Source of the DNA: Kitasatospora sp. NBC_00374
GTDB lineage: Bacteria > Actinomycetota > Actinomycetes > Streptomycetales > Streptomycetaceae
Reading direction: 5' to 3'
Assembly: GCF_041434935.1 (NCBI RefSeq)
Contig: NZ_CP107964.1
Span: 7,237,001 to 7,301,000, forward strand
DNA: 64,000 bases
The translations under genes were made by a program, and so were the position numbers. Shown here in pieces: positions 49,282 through 56,674 of this stretch. The notes below the pieces were generated by a model. It worked only from the letters and a program-made list of their open reading frames with translations. It was not told the DNA's origin and did not search any database. The first letter of the stretch is position 1. Each line of letters starts with the position of its first letter.

Positions 49282-49623
49282 TCAACTGCCGTGCAGCAGC
49301 TGCTCGTCGTACCAGACGTCCTCGTACCCCGGGCCGATCAGGAAGCGCCAGCCGGGTGGGAGGGCGAGGTAGGGCAGGACGGAGGGGCAGACCGTCACGA
49401 GGTGTCCGACCGGGGTCGGCACGAAGAGGTCGGGGTCGTCGGAGAGTTCCTCGGAGGACCAGACGAACCAGCCGCAGGCGCCGTCCTCGGCGGGTTGCCG
49501 CAGGCCGTTGATCGGGAAGACCACGCTGGAGAAGTTCTCGGCCAGGCCGAGGATCTCGGTGCCGTCGACGGGCGCCGGCTCGGCGCCGAAGCGGGAGCAG
49601 ACCGAATCGTGGTCGTGAAGCAT
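49282..49623 (-). CDS. Small acidic cytoplasmic protein, possibly Imm33/DUF2185-like (113 aa)
   Basis: No signal peptide or TM helix. The protein is acidic, with VVFPINGLRQPAEDGACGWF, WSSEELSDDPDLFVPTPVGH and the C-terminal PSVLPYLALPPGWRFLIGPG. The C-terminal pattern (P-S-V-L-P-x-L ... G-x-x-F) and size recall the Imm33/DUF2185 group of immunity-like proteins. The similarity is judged by eye and is weak. No toxin gene is adjacent, so it would be an orphan if that family is right. ATG at 49623. Convergent with the dehydrogenase gene. Confidence 0.6.
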   Translation of the reverse strand: MLHDHDSVCSRFGAEPAPVDGTEILGLAENFSSVVFPINGLRQPAEDGACGWFVWSSEELSDDPDLFVPTPVGHLVTVCPSVLPYLALPPGWRFLIGPGYEDVWYDEQLLHGS

Positions 49624-49723
49624 GGCAGATCCAGACGGTTCGCGTCCCACCCCGCACCCGGCATCCTACCGCCGCCGCGCCCGGACAGGTTTGGACTCGC
49701 GCCGGTCATGCCAGGAATGGAGA

Positions 49724-50671
49724 ATGACCAGTTCCGAATCCGCACCCTCCCTCCGGCTCTCCGACGAGGTGCGCGACGCGCTGGAGCGTCGGGCTCCGGT
49801 GGTCGCCCTGGAGTCGACGATCATCGCGCACGGTCTGCCCCGGCCGCGCAACCTGCAGGTGGCGGGGGAGTTGGAGGGCCTGGTCCGGGAGGCCGGCGCG
49901 GTGCCGGCCACCATCGCGGTGCTGGACGGCGTGCCGCGGATCGGCCTCGGCAAGGCCGAGTTGGAGCGGGTCGCCGGTGACGCCTCGCTGCGCAAGCTCG
50001 GCTTCCGGGACCTCGCGCCGGCCGTGGCGGCGGGCGCGAGCGGTGCGACCACCGTCTCGGGGACGGCGTTCCTCGCGGCCCGGGCCGGGATCCGGATCTT
50101 CGCCACCGGCGGGCTGGGCGGCGTGCACCGGGGCTGGACGCAGACCCACGACGAGTCCAACGACCTGGCGCTGCTGGCCCGGACCAGGATCACCGTGGTG
50201 TGCGCCGGGGTGAAGTCGATCCTGGACGTGCCGGCCACCCTGGAGCGGCTGGAGACCCTGGGGGTGGCCGTGCTCGGCCACCGTACGACGCGGTTCCCCG
50301 GCTTCTACCTGGCGAGTTCGGGCTGCCCGGTGGACTGGACGGTGCACGAGCCCGCCGAGGTCGCCGCCGTGATGCGGGCCCAGGACGCCCTGGGCGGGCC
50401 GGAGTCGGCGCTGATCGTGGCCAACCCCGTGGCGGAGTCGGAGCAGTTGGACCCTGACCTGCACGACCGGGTGCTCGCCGACGCCCTCGCGGCGGCCGAC
50501 CGCGAGGGCGTCACCGGGCAGGCCACCACGCCGTTCCTGCTCGCCCACCTCACCGAGCACACCCGGGGCGCCTCGCTGGAGGCGAATCTGGCCGCCGTCC
50601 GGGGCAATGTGCGGCTGGCCGCGCGGATCGCCGGCGCGTGGGCCGACGGCCGGCCGGCGGCGCGCGGGTGA
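49724..50671 (+). CDS. psuG: Pseudouridine-5'-phosphate glycosidase (315 aa)
   Basis: PsuG/IndA family. Family blocks are present: VVALESTIIAHGLPRPRNLQ (about 26-45), the catalytic Glu in ALEST, IAVLDGVPRIGLGKAELERV, KLGFRDLAPAVAAGASGATT, FATGGLGGVHRGWTQTHDES, and VCAGVKSILDVPATLERLET, which holds the catalytic Lys. It cleaves the C-C bond of pseudouridine 5'-phosphate to uracil and ribose 5-phosphate. The ATG at 49724 has GGAG close upstream. The stop overlaps the start of the pfkB-type kinase gene (GTGA), forming the usual pseudouridine catabolic pair. Confidence 0.95.
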   Translation: MTSSESAPSLRLSDEVRDALERRAPVVALESTIIAHGLPRPRNLQVAGELEGLVREAGAVPATIAVLDGVPRIGLGKAELERVAGDASLRKLGFRDLAPAVAAGASGATTVSGTAFLAARAGIRIFATGGLGGVHRGWTQTHDESNDLALLARTRITVVCAGVKSILDVPATLERLETLGVAVLGHRTTRFPGFYLASSGCPVDWTVHEPAEVAAVMRAQDALGGPESALIVANPVAESEQLDPDLHDRVLADALAAADREGVTGQATTPFLLAHLTEHTRGASLEANLAAVRGNVRLAARIAGAWADGRPAARG

Positions 50672-51576
50672 CGCCCGGGCCCGGCGCGCTGCTGGTGGTC
50701 GGGGACGTGGTCACCGACGTGCTCGCCCTGCACGAGGGCCCGCTCGCCGCGCACACCGACACCGCCGCGCGGATCGCGGTACGGCCGGGCGGCGCGGGCG
50801 CCAACGTCGCCGCCTGGGCGGCGCACCGCGGCGCGCGGGCCCGTCTGCTGGCCAGGGTCGGCGCCGACTCGGCCGACTGGCACCGGGCGCAGCTGCGGGC
50901 GGCCGGGGTCGAGCCCCACCTGGTGGTGGACGGGCGGGTGCCGACGGCGGTGGTGATCTGCCTGGTGGACGGCCGGGCCGAACGCACCCTGGTCACCGAC
51001 GGCGGCGCGTCCGTGCGGCTGGGCCCCGAGGACTGGGATCCGGCGCTGCTCACCGGCGTGGCCCGGGTCCACCTCTCCGGCTACCTCTTCTTCTCGGCGC
51101 CCGGGCGCCGGCTCGCCGAACGGGTCACCGCGGCCGCGGCCGCCGTCGGCACGGCGGTGAGCGTGGACCCGGCCTCGACCGGCTTCCTCGAACGGCTGGG
51201 CGTGGACGCCTTCCGGGCGGCGGTGGCCGGGGCGGCGCTGCTGCTGCCGAACGAGGCCGAGGCCCGCCTGCTCACCGGCCGGGACGATCCGGCCATCGCC
51301 GCCGAGGAGTTGAGCGCCGCACACGGGACGGCGGTGGTGAAGCTCGGCGGTCGGGGGGCGTTGGTGGCGCAGGACGGGAAGCTGCTCGCCCGCGTCCCGG
51401 CCGTGCCCTCGACGGCGGTGGACAGCACGGGCGCCGGTGACGCGTTCACCGGCGGTTTCCTGGCCGCCGCGCTGGCCGGGGCGGACCCGGTGGCGGCGGC
51501 GCTGGCGGGCTGCCGGACCGGCGCCGAGGCCGTCCGCTCGGTGGGGGCCCGGCCGCCGGTGGCCGGCGCCGGCTGA
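50668..51576 (+). CDS. psuK: PfkB-family sugar kinase, likely pseudouridine kinase (302 aa)
   Basis: Ribokinase-fold kinase. The N-terminal motif is GALLVVGDVVTDVLALHEGP and VRPGGAGANVAAWAAHRG (the GG-x-A-x-N-x-A block). The C-terminal PfkB signature is VDSTGAGDAFTGGFLAAAL, with the catalytic Asp in GAGD. LLLPNEAEARLLTG supplies the NxxE Mg site. Translational coupling to psuG indicates phosphorylation of pseudouridine as the first step of its breakdown. GTG at 50668 is used. Other PfkB substrates are possible in isolation, but the pairing makes PsuK the best call. Confidence 0.88.
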   Translation: MTPGPGALLVVGDVVTDVLALHEGPLAAHTDTAARIAVRPGGAGANVAAWAAHRGARARLLARVGADSADWHRAQLRAAGVEPHLVVDGRVPTAVVICLVDGRAERTLVTDGGASVRLGPEDWDPALLTGVARVHLSGYLFFSAPGRRLAERVTAAAAAVGTAVSVDPASTGFLERLGVDAFRAAVAGAALLLPNEAEARLLTGRDDPAIAAEELSAAHGTAVVKLGGRGALVAQDGKLLARVPAVPSTAVDSTGAGDAFTGGFLAAALAGADPVAAALAGCRTGAEAVRSVGARPPVAGAG

Positions 51577-51636
51577 GCGCATTTCGCCGGCCGGCCGTGC
51601 CACGGGCGTCCGCGGCGGTTACCCTGGACGCGTCAT

Positions 51637-52524
51637 ATGGACCAATTGGGCCGGGGGTGGGTGGACTTGTCGGAGCATCAGGACTGGTCACAGGGGTTGG
51701 GCGGGATCGTCGAGGAGATCGGCGGCCACCAGCCGCCGGAGATCGACACCACGCTGCCGCACTCGGCCCGGATGTACGACTACTGGCTCGGCGGGAAGAC
51801 CAACTTCCCCGCCGACCGCGCGCTGGGCGAGGCCTTCGAGCAGGCGATCCCGAGCATCCGCACGATGGCCCGGGAGAACCGCGACTTCCTCGGCCGGGCC
51901 GTCCGCCACCTGGTGCGCGAGGCCGGCATCCGGCAGTTCCTGGACATCGGCACCGGCATCCCCACCGAGGGCAACACCCACGAGGTCGCCCAGGCCGAGG
52001 CGGTGGACTCCCGGGTGGTGTACGTCGACAACGACCCCATCGTGCTGGCCCACGCCCGTGCCCTGATGGTCAGCGGCAAGCGCGGCAGCACCGCCTACCT
52101 CGACGCCGACCTGCGGGAGCCGGAGCGGATCCTGTCCCACCCGGCGCTCACCGGCACCCTGGACGTCACCCAGCCGGTCGGCCTGATGCTGGTCGCGATC
52201 CTGATGCTGCTGGAGGACGAGGACGACCCGTGGGGCAAGGTCCGCAAGCTGCTGGACGCGCTGCCGGTGGGCAGCCACGTGGCGATCACGCACCCCAGCG
52301 CCGACTTCAACCCCGAGGCGATGGGGCAGGTGGTCGCCGCGGCCGAGCAGGGGCAGCTGACCCTCGTCCCGCGCACCCGCGAGCAGGTGGCGGAGTTCTT
52401 CGGCGACTGGGAGCTGATCGAGCCCGGTGTGGTGCCGGTGATGGGCTGGCGCCCGGACGGTCTGCCGCCGGCCGACCCGCAGGCCGCGTACTACTGGGCC
52501 GGGATCGCCCGCAAGCGGTCCTGA
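51637..52524 (+). CDS. DUF574-type SAM-dependent methyltransferase (295 aa)
   Basis: Actinomycete-specific methyltransferase family PF04672. Diagnostic segments: LPHSARMYDYWLGGKTNFPA (about 42-61), AVRHLVREAGIRQFLDIGTG, which leads into motif I (LDIGTGIPTEGNTHEVA), and motif II VVYVDNDPIVLAHARALM. The C-terminal ELIEPGVVPVMGWRPDG and AAYYWAGIARK are also typical. The physiological substrate of the family is unsettled. The gene is paralogous and abundant in Streptomyces/Kitasatospora. ATG at 51637. It has no evident operon partner; the USP gene starts 52 bp downstream on the same strand. Confidence 0.94.
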   Translation: MDQLGRGWVDLSEHQDWSQGLGGIVEEIGGHQPPEIDTTLPHSARMYDYWLGGKTNFPADRALGEAFEQAIPSIRTMARENRDFLGRAVRHLVREAGIRQFLDIGTGIPTEGNTHEVAQAEAVDSRVVYVDNDPIVLAHARALMVSGKRGSTAYLDADLREPERILSHPALTGTLDVTQPVGLMLVAILMLLEDEDDPWGKVRKLLDALPVGSHVAITHPSADFNPEAMGQVVAAAEQGQLTLVPRTREQVAEFFGDWELIEPGVVPVMGWRPDGLPPADPQAAYYWAGIARKRS

Positions 52525-52576
52525 ATCCGCCACCCGCGGGGGCCGTCGCGCGGGGGCGGGACTACGCTCGGCAGGT

Positions 52577-53062
52577 GTGGACGACGAGTGGCAGCCGGAC
52601 CGGTCCGCCCTGTCCGGCGCGGAGTTCGAGCGGGGTACCGACGGCCCCAAGGTGATCGTGGTCGGCGTGGACGGGTCCGCGCCCTCGGGCCGGGCGGGCG
52701 CCTACGCGGCCGGGCTGGCGCGCCGCCAGAACGCGCTGCTGGTGGTGGTCTACGTCCAGCCGGTGCTCGGCGGGGCGGTGGCGATGGGGGCCTCGGTCGC
52801 CGGGCTCACCGAGGAGGTGGCCGAGGGACTGGTCGGCGAGATCAGGGCCTGGGCGGACAAGGTCCGGGGCGTGTTCGAGGTCCGCTGGCGGTTCGTCACC
52901 TTCCGCGGTGACCCGTACAGCGGCCTTGTCGAGACGGCGGACCGGCTCAAGGCGGACGCGGTGGTGGTCGGCGCGTCCGAGCAGGCCGGCCACCGGATCG
53001 TCGGCTCGGTCGCCGTCCGGCTGGTGAAGGCCGGGCGCTGGCCGGTCACCGTCGTGCCCTGA
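52577..53062 (+). CDS. Universal stress protein family (161 aa)
   Basis: One USP domain after a roughly 25-residue lead. VIVVGVDGSAPSGRAGAYAA (strand 1 and helix 1, about 26-45), LLVVVYVQPVLGG, then DRLKADAVVVGASEQAGHRI and VGSVAVRLVKAGRWPVTVVP. The C-terminal ATP-binding G-x2-G-x9-G-(S/T) signature is altered: SEQAGHRIVGSVAVRL keeps only part of it, so ATP binding is uncertain. It resembles the smaller Streptomyces USP paralogues. GTG at 52577. Role in stress survival is inferred. Confidence 0.88.
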   Translation: MDDEWQPDRSALSGAEFERGTDGPKVIVVGVDGSAPSGRAGAYAAGLARRQNALLVVVYVQPVLGGAVAMGASVAGLTEEVAEGLVGEIRAWADKVRGVFEVRWRFVTFRGDPYSGLVETADRLKADAVVVGASEQAGHRIVGSVAVRLVKAGRWPVTVVP

Positions 53063-53118
53063 GGTTCTCGGCTCCCGCGCTCCCGGCGGGCGGCCCGATC
53101 GGCCGCATTCCACTGCGA

Positions 53119-53137
53119 TAGCTCTCACTGAGAGCTA
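53119..53137. promoter_or_regulatory. MarR operator palindrome
   Basis: TAGCTCTCACTGAGAGCTA: 8-bp arms around ACT, ending 11 bp before the marR-type ATG and merging into TAAAAT (53135-53140), a candidate -10 box. The location implies autoregulation of the MarR-ABC operon. Confidence 0.8.
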
Positions 53138-53148
53138 AAATTGTCGCC

Positions 53149-53604
53149 ATGGCGACCAGGGGACTTGCCGACGACCTTTCCGAGGTGCTGGTCGGCATCC
53201 AGCGACTGCTGCGCCGTCGGCTCCGCCGCGGACTGACCGTCCCGCGGCTGCGCGGCGCGCAGGTGGAGCTGCTGCGCCTGGTCGCCGCCCGGCCGGGGAT
53301 CAGGGTCTCGGTCGCGGCCAAGGAGCTCTTCCTGGCCGGCAACTCGGTCTCCACCCTGGTCAACCAGCTGGTCCGGGACGGCCTGCTGCGCCGCGACCCC
53401 GACCCGGCGGACGGCCGGGCGGCCCTGCTGCACCCCACCCCCGAGGCGGCCGCCCGGCTGGCCGCCTGGGACGCCCGCCGCAGCGAGCTGGTCCGCGAAC
53501 AGGTCGCCCGGCTCTCCGAGGCGGACCGGGTGGCACTGACCGCCGCACTTCCGGCCCTGCGGCGCCTGGCCGAGGGCCTCCACGAGGAAGGGGAAGGGCC
53601 GTGA
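53149..53604 (+). CDS. MarR-family regulator (151 aa)
   Basis: Winged-helix MarR protein. ADDLSEVLVGIQRLLRRRLR (dimerisation helix), LRGAQVELLRLVAARPGIRV, and the recognition helix SVAAKELFLAGNSVSTLVNQ, then the wing GLLRRDPDPADGRAALLHPT (about 85-104). The C-terminal helix is LSEADRVALTAALPALRRLA. Its stop overlaps the GTG of the ABC ATPase gene, so it is the first gene of a three-gene efflux operon, and it probably represses that operon through the palindrome at 53119-53137. The inducer is unknown. ATG at 53149. Confidence 0.93.
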   Translation: MATRGLADDLSEVLVGIQRLLRRRLRRGLTVPRLRGAQVELLRLVAARPGIRVSVAAKELFLAGNSVSTLVNQLVRDGLLRRDPDPADGRAALLHPTPEAAARLAAWDARRSELVREQVARLSEADRVALTAALPALRRLAEGLHEEGEGP

Positions 53605-54494
53605 CCGCGCCACCGACCGAGCCACCGACCGATCCGATGACCGGGCCGCCGGACGGCACTGCGCCGCCGACCGCCGCCGCCGTCCGCTGTACCGGCCTGC
53701 GCTACTCCTTCGGCGCCGCCCGCGCGGTCGACGGACTCGACCTGGAGGTCCGGGCCGGTGAGGTCTTCGGACTGCTGGGCCCGAACGGCGCGGGCAAGAC
53801 CACCGCGATCCGGGCGATCACCACCCTGCTGCGGATCCCGCCCGGCATGGTCGAGGTGTTCGGGCACGACACCGCCCGCGAGCGGATGGCCGTACGGCGG
53901 CTGCTGGGCTACGTGCCGCAGCAGCTGTCCGCTGACGGGGGCCTGACCGGCCGGGAGAACGTCGCCCTGTTCGCCCGGGTCTTCGACGTGCCGCGCCGGG
54001 AGCGGGCCGCCCGGGTGGCGGAGGCACTGGCCGCCGTCGACCTCACCGATGCCGCCGACCGGCTGGCGGGGACGTACTCCGGTGGCATGGTCCGCCGCCT
54101 GGAGCTGGCCCAGGCCCTGGTCAGCGCGCCCCGGTTGCTGATCCTCGACGAGCCGACCATCGGCCTGGACCCGATCGCCCGGACCGGCGTGTGGGACCGG
54201 ATCAACCAGGTCAGGGCCGCCACGGGGATGACCGTCCTGGTCACCACGCACTACATGGACGAGGCCGACCAGTACTGCGACCGGGTGGCGCTGATGCACC
54301 GCGGGCGCAGCCGCGCGGTCGGCACCCCCGCGGAGCTGCGCGCCGCGCTGGGCGGCCGGACCGGTACCGAGCCGGCCCTGGAGGACGTCTTCCGCCACTA
54401 CGCCGGCAGCGGTCTGACCGGCCGCGACACCGAGGAAGGAGGGGATCTCGGCAATGTCCGCCGCACCCGCAGGACCGCTTCCCGCGTCGGCTGA
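53601..54494 (+). CDS. ABC transporter ATP-binding protein, DrrA-like (297 aa)
   Basis: After a Pro/Thr-rich lead of about 30 residues comes a drug-exporter-type NBD. Walker A: GLLGPNGAGKTTAIRAITTL. Q-loop: LGYVPQQLSADGGLTGRENV. Signature: YSGGMVRRLELAQAL. Walker B: LLILDEPTIGLDPIA. H-loop: TVLVTTHYMDEADQYCDRVA. The C-terminal extension LEDVFRHYAGSGLTG is typical of daunorubicin-resistance-type ATPases. The GTG start overlaps the MarR stop. The end overlaps the permease gene by 41 bp in another frame, a strong coupling. Confidence 0.94.
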   Translation: MTAPPTEPPTDPMTGPPDGTAPPTAAAVRCTGLRYSFGAARAVDGLDLEVRAGEVFGLLGPNGAGKTTAIRAITTLLRIPPGMVEVFGHDTARERMAVRRLLGYVPQQLSADGGLTGRENVALFARVFDVPRRERAARVAEALAAVDLTDAADRLAGTYSGGMVRRLELAQALVSAPRLLILDEPTIGLDPIARTGVWDRINQVRAATGMTVLVTTHYMDEADQYCDRVALMHRGRSRAVGTPAELRAALGGRTGTEPALEDVFRHYAGSGLTGRDTEEGGDLGNVRRTRRTASRVG

Positions 54495-55311
54495 CGCCCC
54501 GGCGCCGGAGCTGAGGCTCCTGCTGACCCCGCCACCGGCCAGGCAGGGCTGGCGCCTGGTGCCCGCCCGGGTCGCCGCGCTCTGCGCCATCGAGCTGCAG
54601 AAGTTGCGGCACGACCGGATCGAGCTCTACACCAGGGCCGTCCAGCCGGCCCTGTGGCTGCTGATCTTCGGTGAGACGTTCACCCGGATCAAGGCCATCC
54701 CGACCGGCGGGGTGCCCTACCTCGACTACCTGGCGCCCGGGATCATCGCCCAGTCGGCGATGTTCATCGCGATCTTCTACGGAATCATGATCATCTGGGA
54801 GCGGGACTCCGGGGTGCTGACCAAACTGCTGGTCACCCCGACACCCCGGGCCGTCCTGGTGACCGGCAAGGCCTTCGCGGCCGGCGTCAAGTCGGTGGTC
54901 CAGGCCGCCGTGGTGGTGGTGATCGCCGCCCTGCTCGGGGTCTCGATGACCTGGAACCCGCTGCGGCTGCTCGGGGTGGTCGTGGTCGTCGTCCTCGGCT
55001 CGGCGTTCTTCGCCTGCCTGTCGATGTCGATCGCCGGGATCGTCCTCACCCGGGAGCGGCTGATGGGGATCGGGCAGGCCATCACGATGCCGCTGTTCTT
55101 CGGTTCGAGCGCGCTCTATCCGGTCGAGGTGATGCCGGACTGGCTCCGGGCGGTCAGTACGGTCAATCCGCTGAGCTACGAGGTCGACGCGCTGCGCGGG
55201 CTGCTCCTCGGCACCCCGGCCCGTCTCTGGCTGGACCTGGCGGTGCTGCTGCTGGCCGGCGGGCTGGGGATCGGCGCGGCCTCCGGGCTGATGGGGCGGC
55301 TCGCCCGCTGA
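54454..55311 (+). CDS. ABC-2 type permease, DrrB-like (285 aa)
   Basis: Six-helix ABC-2 permease. VRAVQPALWLLIFGETFTRI-like AVQPALWLLIFGETF is TM1, then GIIAQSAMFIAIFYGIMIIW, TKLLVTPTPRAVLVTGKAFA, VVQAAVVVVIAALLGVSMTW, the long VVVVLGSAFFACLSMSIAGI, and YPVEVMPDWLRAVSTVNPLS with the EVMP-W-NP motif common to drug exporters. AGGAAGGAGGGGATC precedes the ATG at 54454 inside the upstream gene. With the ATPase it forms an efflux pump likely induced through MarR. Substrate unknown. Confidence 0.93.
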   Translation: MSAAPAGPLPASADAPAPELRLLLTPPPARQGWRLVPARVAALCAIELQKLRHDRIELYTRAVQPALWLLIFGETFTRIKAIPTGGVPYLDYLAPGIIAQSAMFIAIFYGIMIIWERDSGVLTKLLVTPTPRAVLVTGKAFAAGVKSVVQAAVVVVIAALLGVSMTWNPLRLLGVVVVVVLGSAFFACLSMSIAGIVLTRERLMGIGQAITMPLFFGSSALYPVEVMPDWLRAVSTVNPLSYEVDALRGLLLGTPARLWLDLAVLLLAGGLGIGAASGLMGRLAR

Positions 55312-55323
55312 GCGGCGGGCGGA

Positions 55324-55365
55324 CGGCGGACGGCCCTCCCGGTGGTGCGGGAGGGCCGTCCGCCG
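55324..55365. terminator. 18-bp perfect hairpin terminator
   Basis: CGGCGGACGGCCCTCCCG (55324-55341) and its complement (55348-55365) around GTGGTG. It lies between the convergent permease (stop 55311) and the 78-residue gene (stop 55381). Confidence 0.85.
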
Positions 55366-55380
55366 TGGCGAGGAGCCCCG

Positions 55381-55617
55381 TCAGGGCAGCAGTACGGCGT
55401 GGATCGGCGTCTGCGTGGACTGGTTTCCACCGGTGGCCAGCATTCTGACCTCGTCCCGGTCGCTGATCTCGGCCCGGACGATCCCGGACGCGTCCGCGTA
55501 GACGGGATGCCCGCCCGGGCCGGTGTCCCCGGTCGCCTCGACCACCACCACGTCCTGTGGCGCATGGGTTCCCGGCGCGCCGGGGAACGTCAACGCGTAG
55601 CGCTTGCCCTGACTCAT
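55381..55617 (-). CDS. Small conserved protein, possibly DUF6296 (78 aa)
   Basis: The ATG at 55617 has GGAGGG nine bases upstream. The sequence runs MSQGKRYALTFPGAPGTHAP, QDVVVVEATGDTGPGGHPVY, ADASGIVRAEISDRDEVRML and ends GNQSTQTPIHAVLLP. It is all-beta in appearance, has no signal peptide and is soluble. It resembles a short family I recall from Kitasatospora genomes as DUF6296, of unknown function; that family match is from memory and unsure. Cleanly isolated by a terminator downstream. Confidence 0.65.
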   Translation of the reverse strand: MSQGKRYALTFPGAPGTHAPQDVVVVEATGDTGPGGHPVYADASGIVRAEISDRDEVRMLATGGNQSTQTPIHAVLLP

Positions 55618-56050
55618 ACGCGGCCCTCCTGTCCGGCCCCCGGCTCTCATGGTAGGGCGTGTCCTGCGGACCGGCCCGGTCGTCCGGTCCGCCCTGTGCG
55701 GCCAGCCGGGCGTATCCGTGCAGGTCAGCGGCTTTCCGTCGGCGGGCGGCAGCTGGCGGGGGTGAACCGGGCCCGGGGGTGCGGTCTCGGCTGCGCTCGC
55801 GGCCCGGAGCGCGACCGGCCGGGCGGGCAGCGGCGCCGCCGGCTGACGGTCCGTCGCCTTGACCGACCGTCATCACCCGCGGCGGACAGCCGAGTTACGT
55901 AGATCACATTCGACCCCGAACCGCCGGGAAGATCGCACGGAGTGTTCGAGTCCGTGTCACTCTGATGTCAGATCCGATGTGAAATATCACATTGCAGATG
56001 CCGCCCGTGGACTCACTCGGGCGGCCCCACCCGACCTCTGGAGAATCGCC
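55618..56050. other. Divergent intergenic region with AT-rich Crp-like dyad
   Basis: 433 bp. The left half is ordinary GC-rich sequence. From about 55890 on, composition drops markedly (GAGTTACGTAGATCACATTC; TCTGATGTCAGATCC; then the dyad at 55977-55992). This is probably the promoter region of the secreted protein gene at 56051. No gene seen. Confidence 0.5.
55977..55992. promoter_or_regulatory. Crp-like palindrome upstream of the secreted protein gene
   Basis: ATGTGAAATATCACAT: perfect 6-bp arms with AATA between. It contains GTG-N6-CAC, the core I associate with Streptomyces Crp sites. It lies 58 bp upstream of the ATG at 56051. Confidence 0.5.
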
Positions 56051-56515
56051 ATGAGTCGTCTTGCCCTCCTCGTGGCCGGCGCCGCCGGTCTGACCGCCCT
56101 CGGTGTCGCCCCGGCCGGCGCCGCCACCGCCCCGCAGGCCGCTGCGGCCACCGTCACCACCACCACGACCTGTGGCAACTCCGGCCTCCAGGCCGGCCTC
56201 GCCACCAAGGTCTGCGCCGAGATCACCGGCACCAGCGTCGTGATCTACGGCCAGGTCGGTCTGGCCGGCCCGCCGTCCCCGGGCGGCCCGGCCCCGCAGC
56301 CGAAGCAGCTGATCACCACCCTGTCGGCCGACGTGGTCGGCGGCGCCTCGCTGGGCACCGTCAACCAGGGCGCGAACTTCACCGCCTCGACCATCCGGGT
56401 CGACGGCGTGAACGGCACCGTCCCGTGCGGTTCGACCGTCCACGCGACCTTCGCCGTGGCGACCTTCCCGTGGTCGCCCAACCCGGTGTCGCTGAACGTC
56501 CAGGTCGCCTGCTGA
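56051..56515 (+). CDS. Secreted protein of unknown function (154 aa)
   Basis: Signal peptide MSRLALLVAGAAGLTALGVA with cleavage near PAGAATA (about residue 25). The mature domain is about 125 residues and Thr/Val-rich, with beta character: TVTTTTTCGNSGLQAGLATK, VCAEITGTSVVIYGQVGLAG, LITTLSADVVGGASLGTVNQ and FAVATFPWSPNPVSLNVQVA before a C-terminal Cys. Four Cys residues (TTCGN, KVCAE, VPCGS, VAC-end) could make two disulfides and would suit the DsbA/VKOR pair. No TM anchor or sortase motif. ATG at 56051. Followed by a hairpin terminator. Confidence 0.82.
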   Translation: MSRLALLVAGAAGLTALGVAPAGAATAPQAAAATVTTTTTCGNSGLQAGLATKVCAEITGTSVVIYGQVGLAGPPSPGGPAPQPKQLITTLSADVVGGASLGTVNQGANFTASTIRVDGVNGTVPCGSTVHATFAVATFPWSPNPVSLNVQVAC

Positions 56516-56526
56516 CCGACCCGACC

Positions 56527-56562
56527 ACGGGGCCCGGCCGCCGCACGGCGACCGGGCCCCGT
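56527..56562 (+). terminator. Hairpin terminator after the secreted protein gene
   Basis: ACGGGGCCCGG (56527-56537) pairs with CCGGGCCCCGT (56552-56562). The 14-nt loop can form an inner CCG/CGG pair. It lies 11 bp after the stop. Confidence 0.75.
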
Positions 56563-56674
56563 CCCGTCCCCGGGCCACCGCGACGGCGCCCGACGGCATG
56601 CGCCCGGCCGCCACCTCTCGTAGCGTCGGACGGGAGTGGGCACCCCGCTGCCCCCCGAGAGGAGCACGCCGCCC

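Noticed and set aside
51637..52524. Possible FxLD-system methyltransferase of the lanthipeptide operon
   Set aside because: Its motifs are those of the DUF574 family and it lies 5 kb away on the other strand behind unrelated genes.
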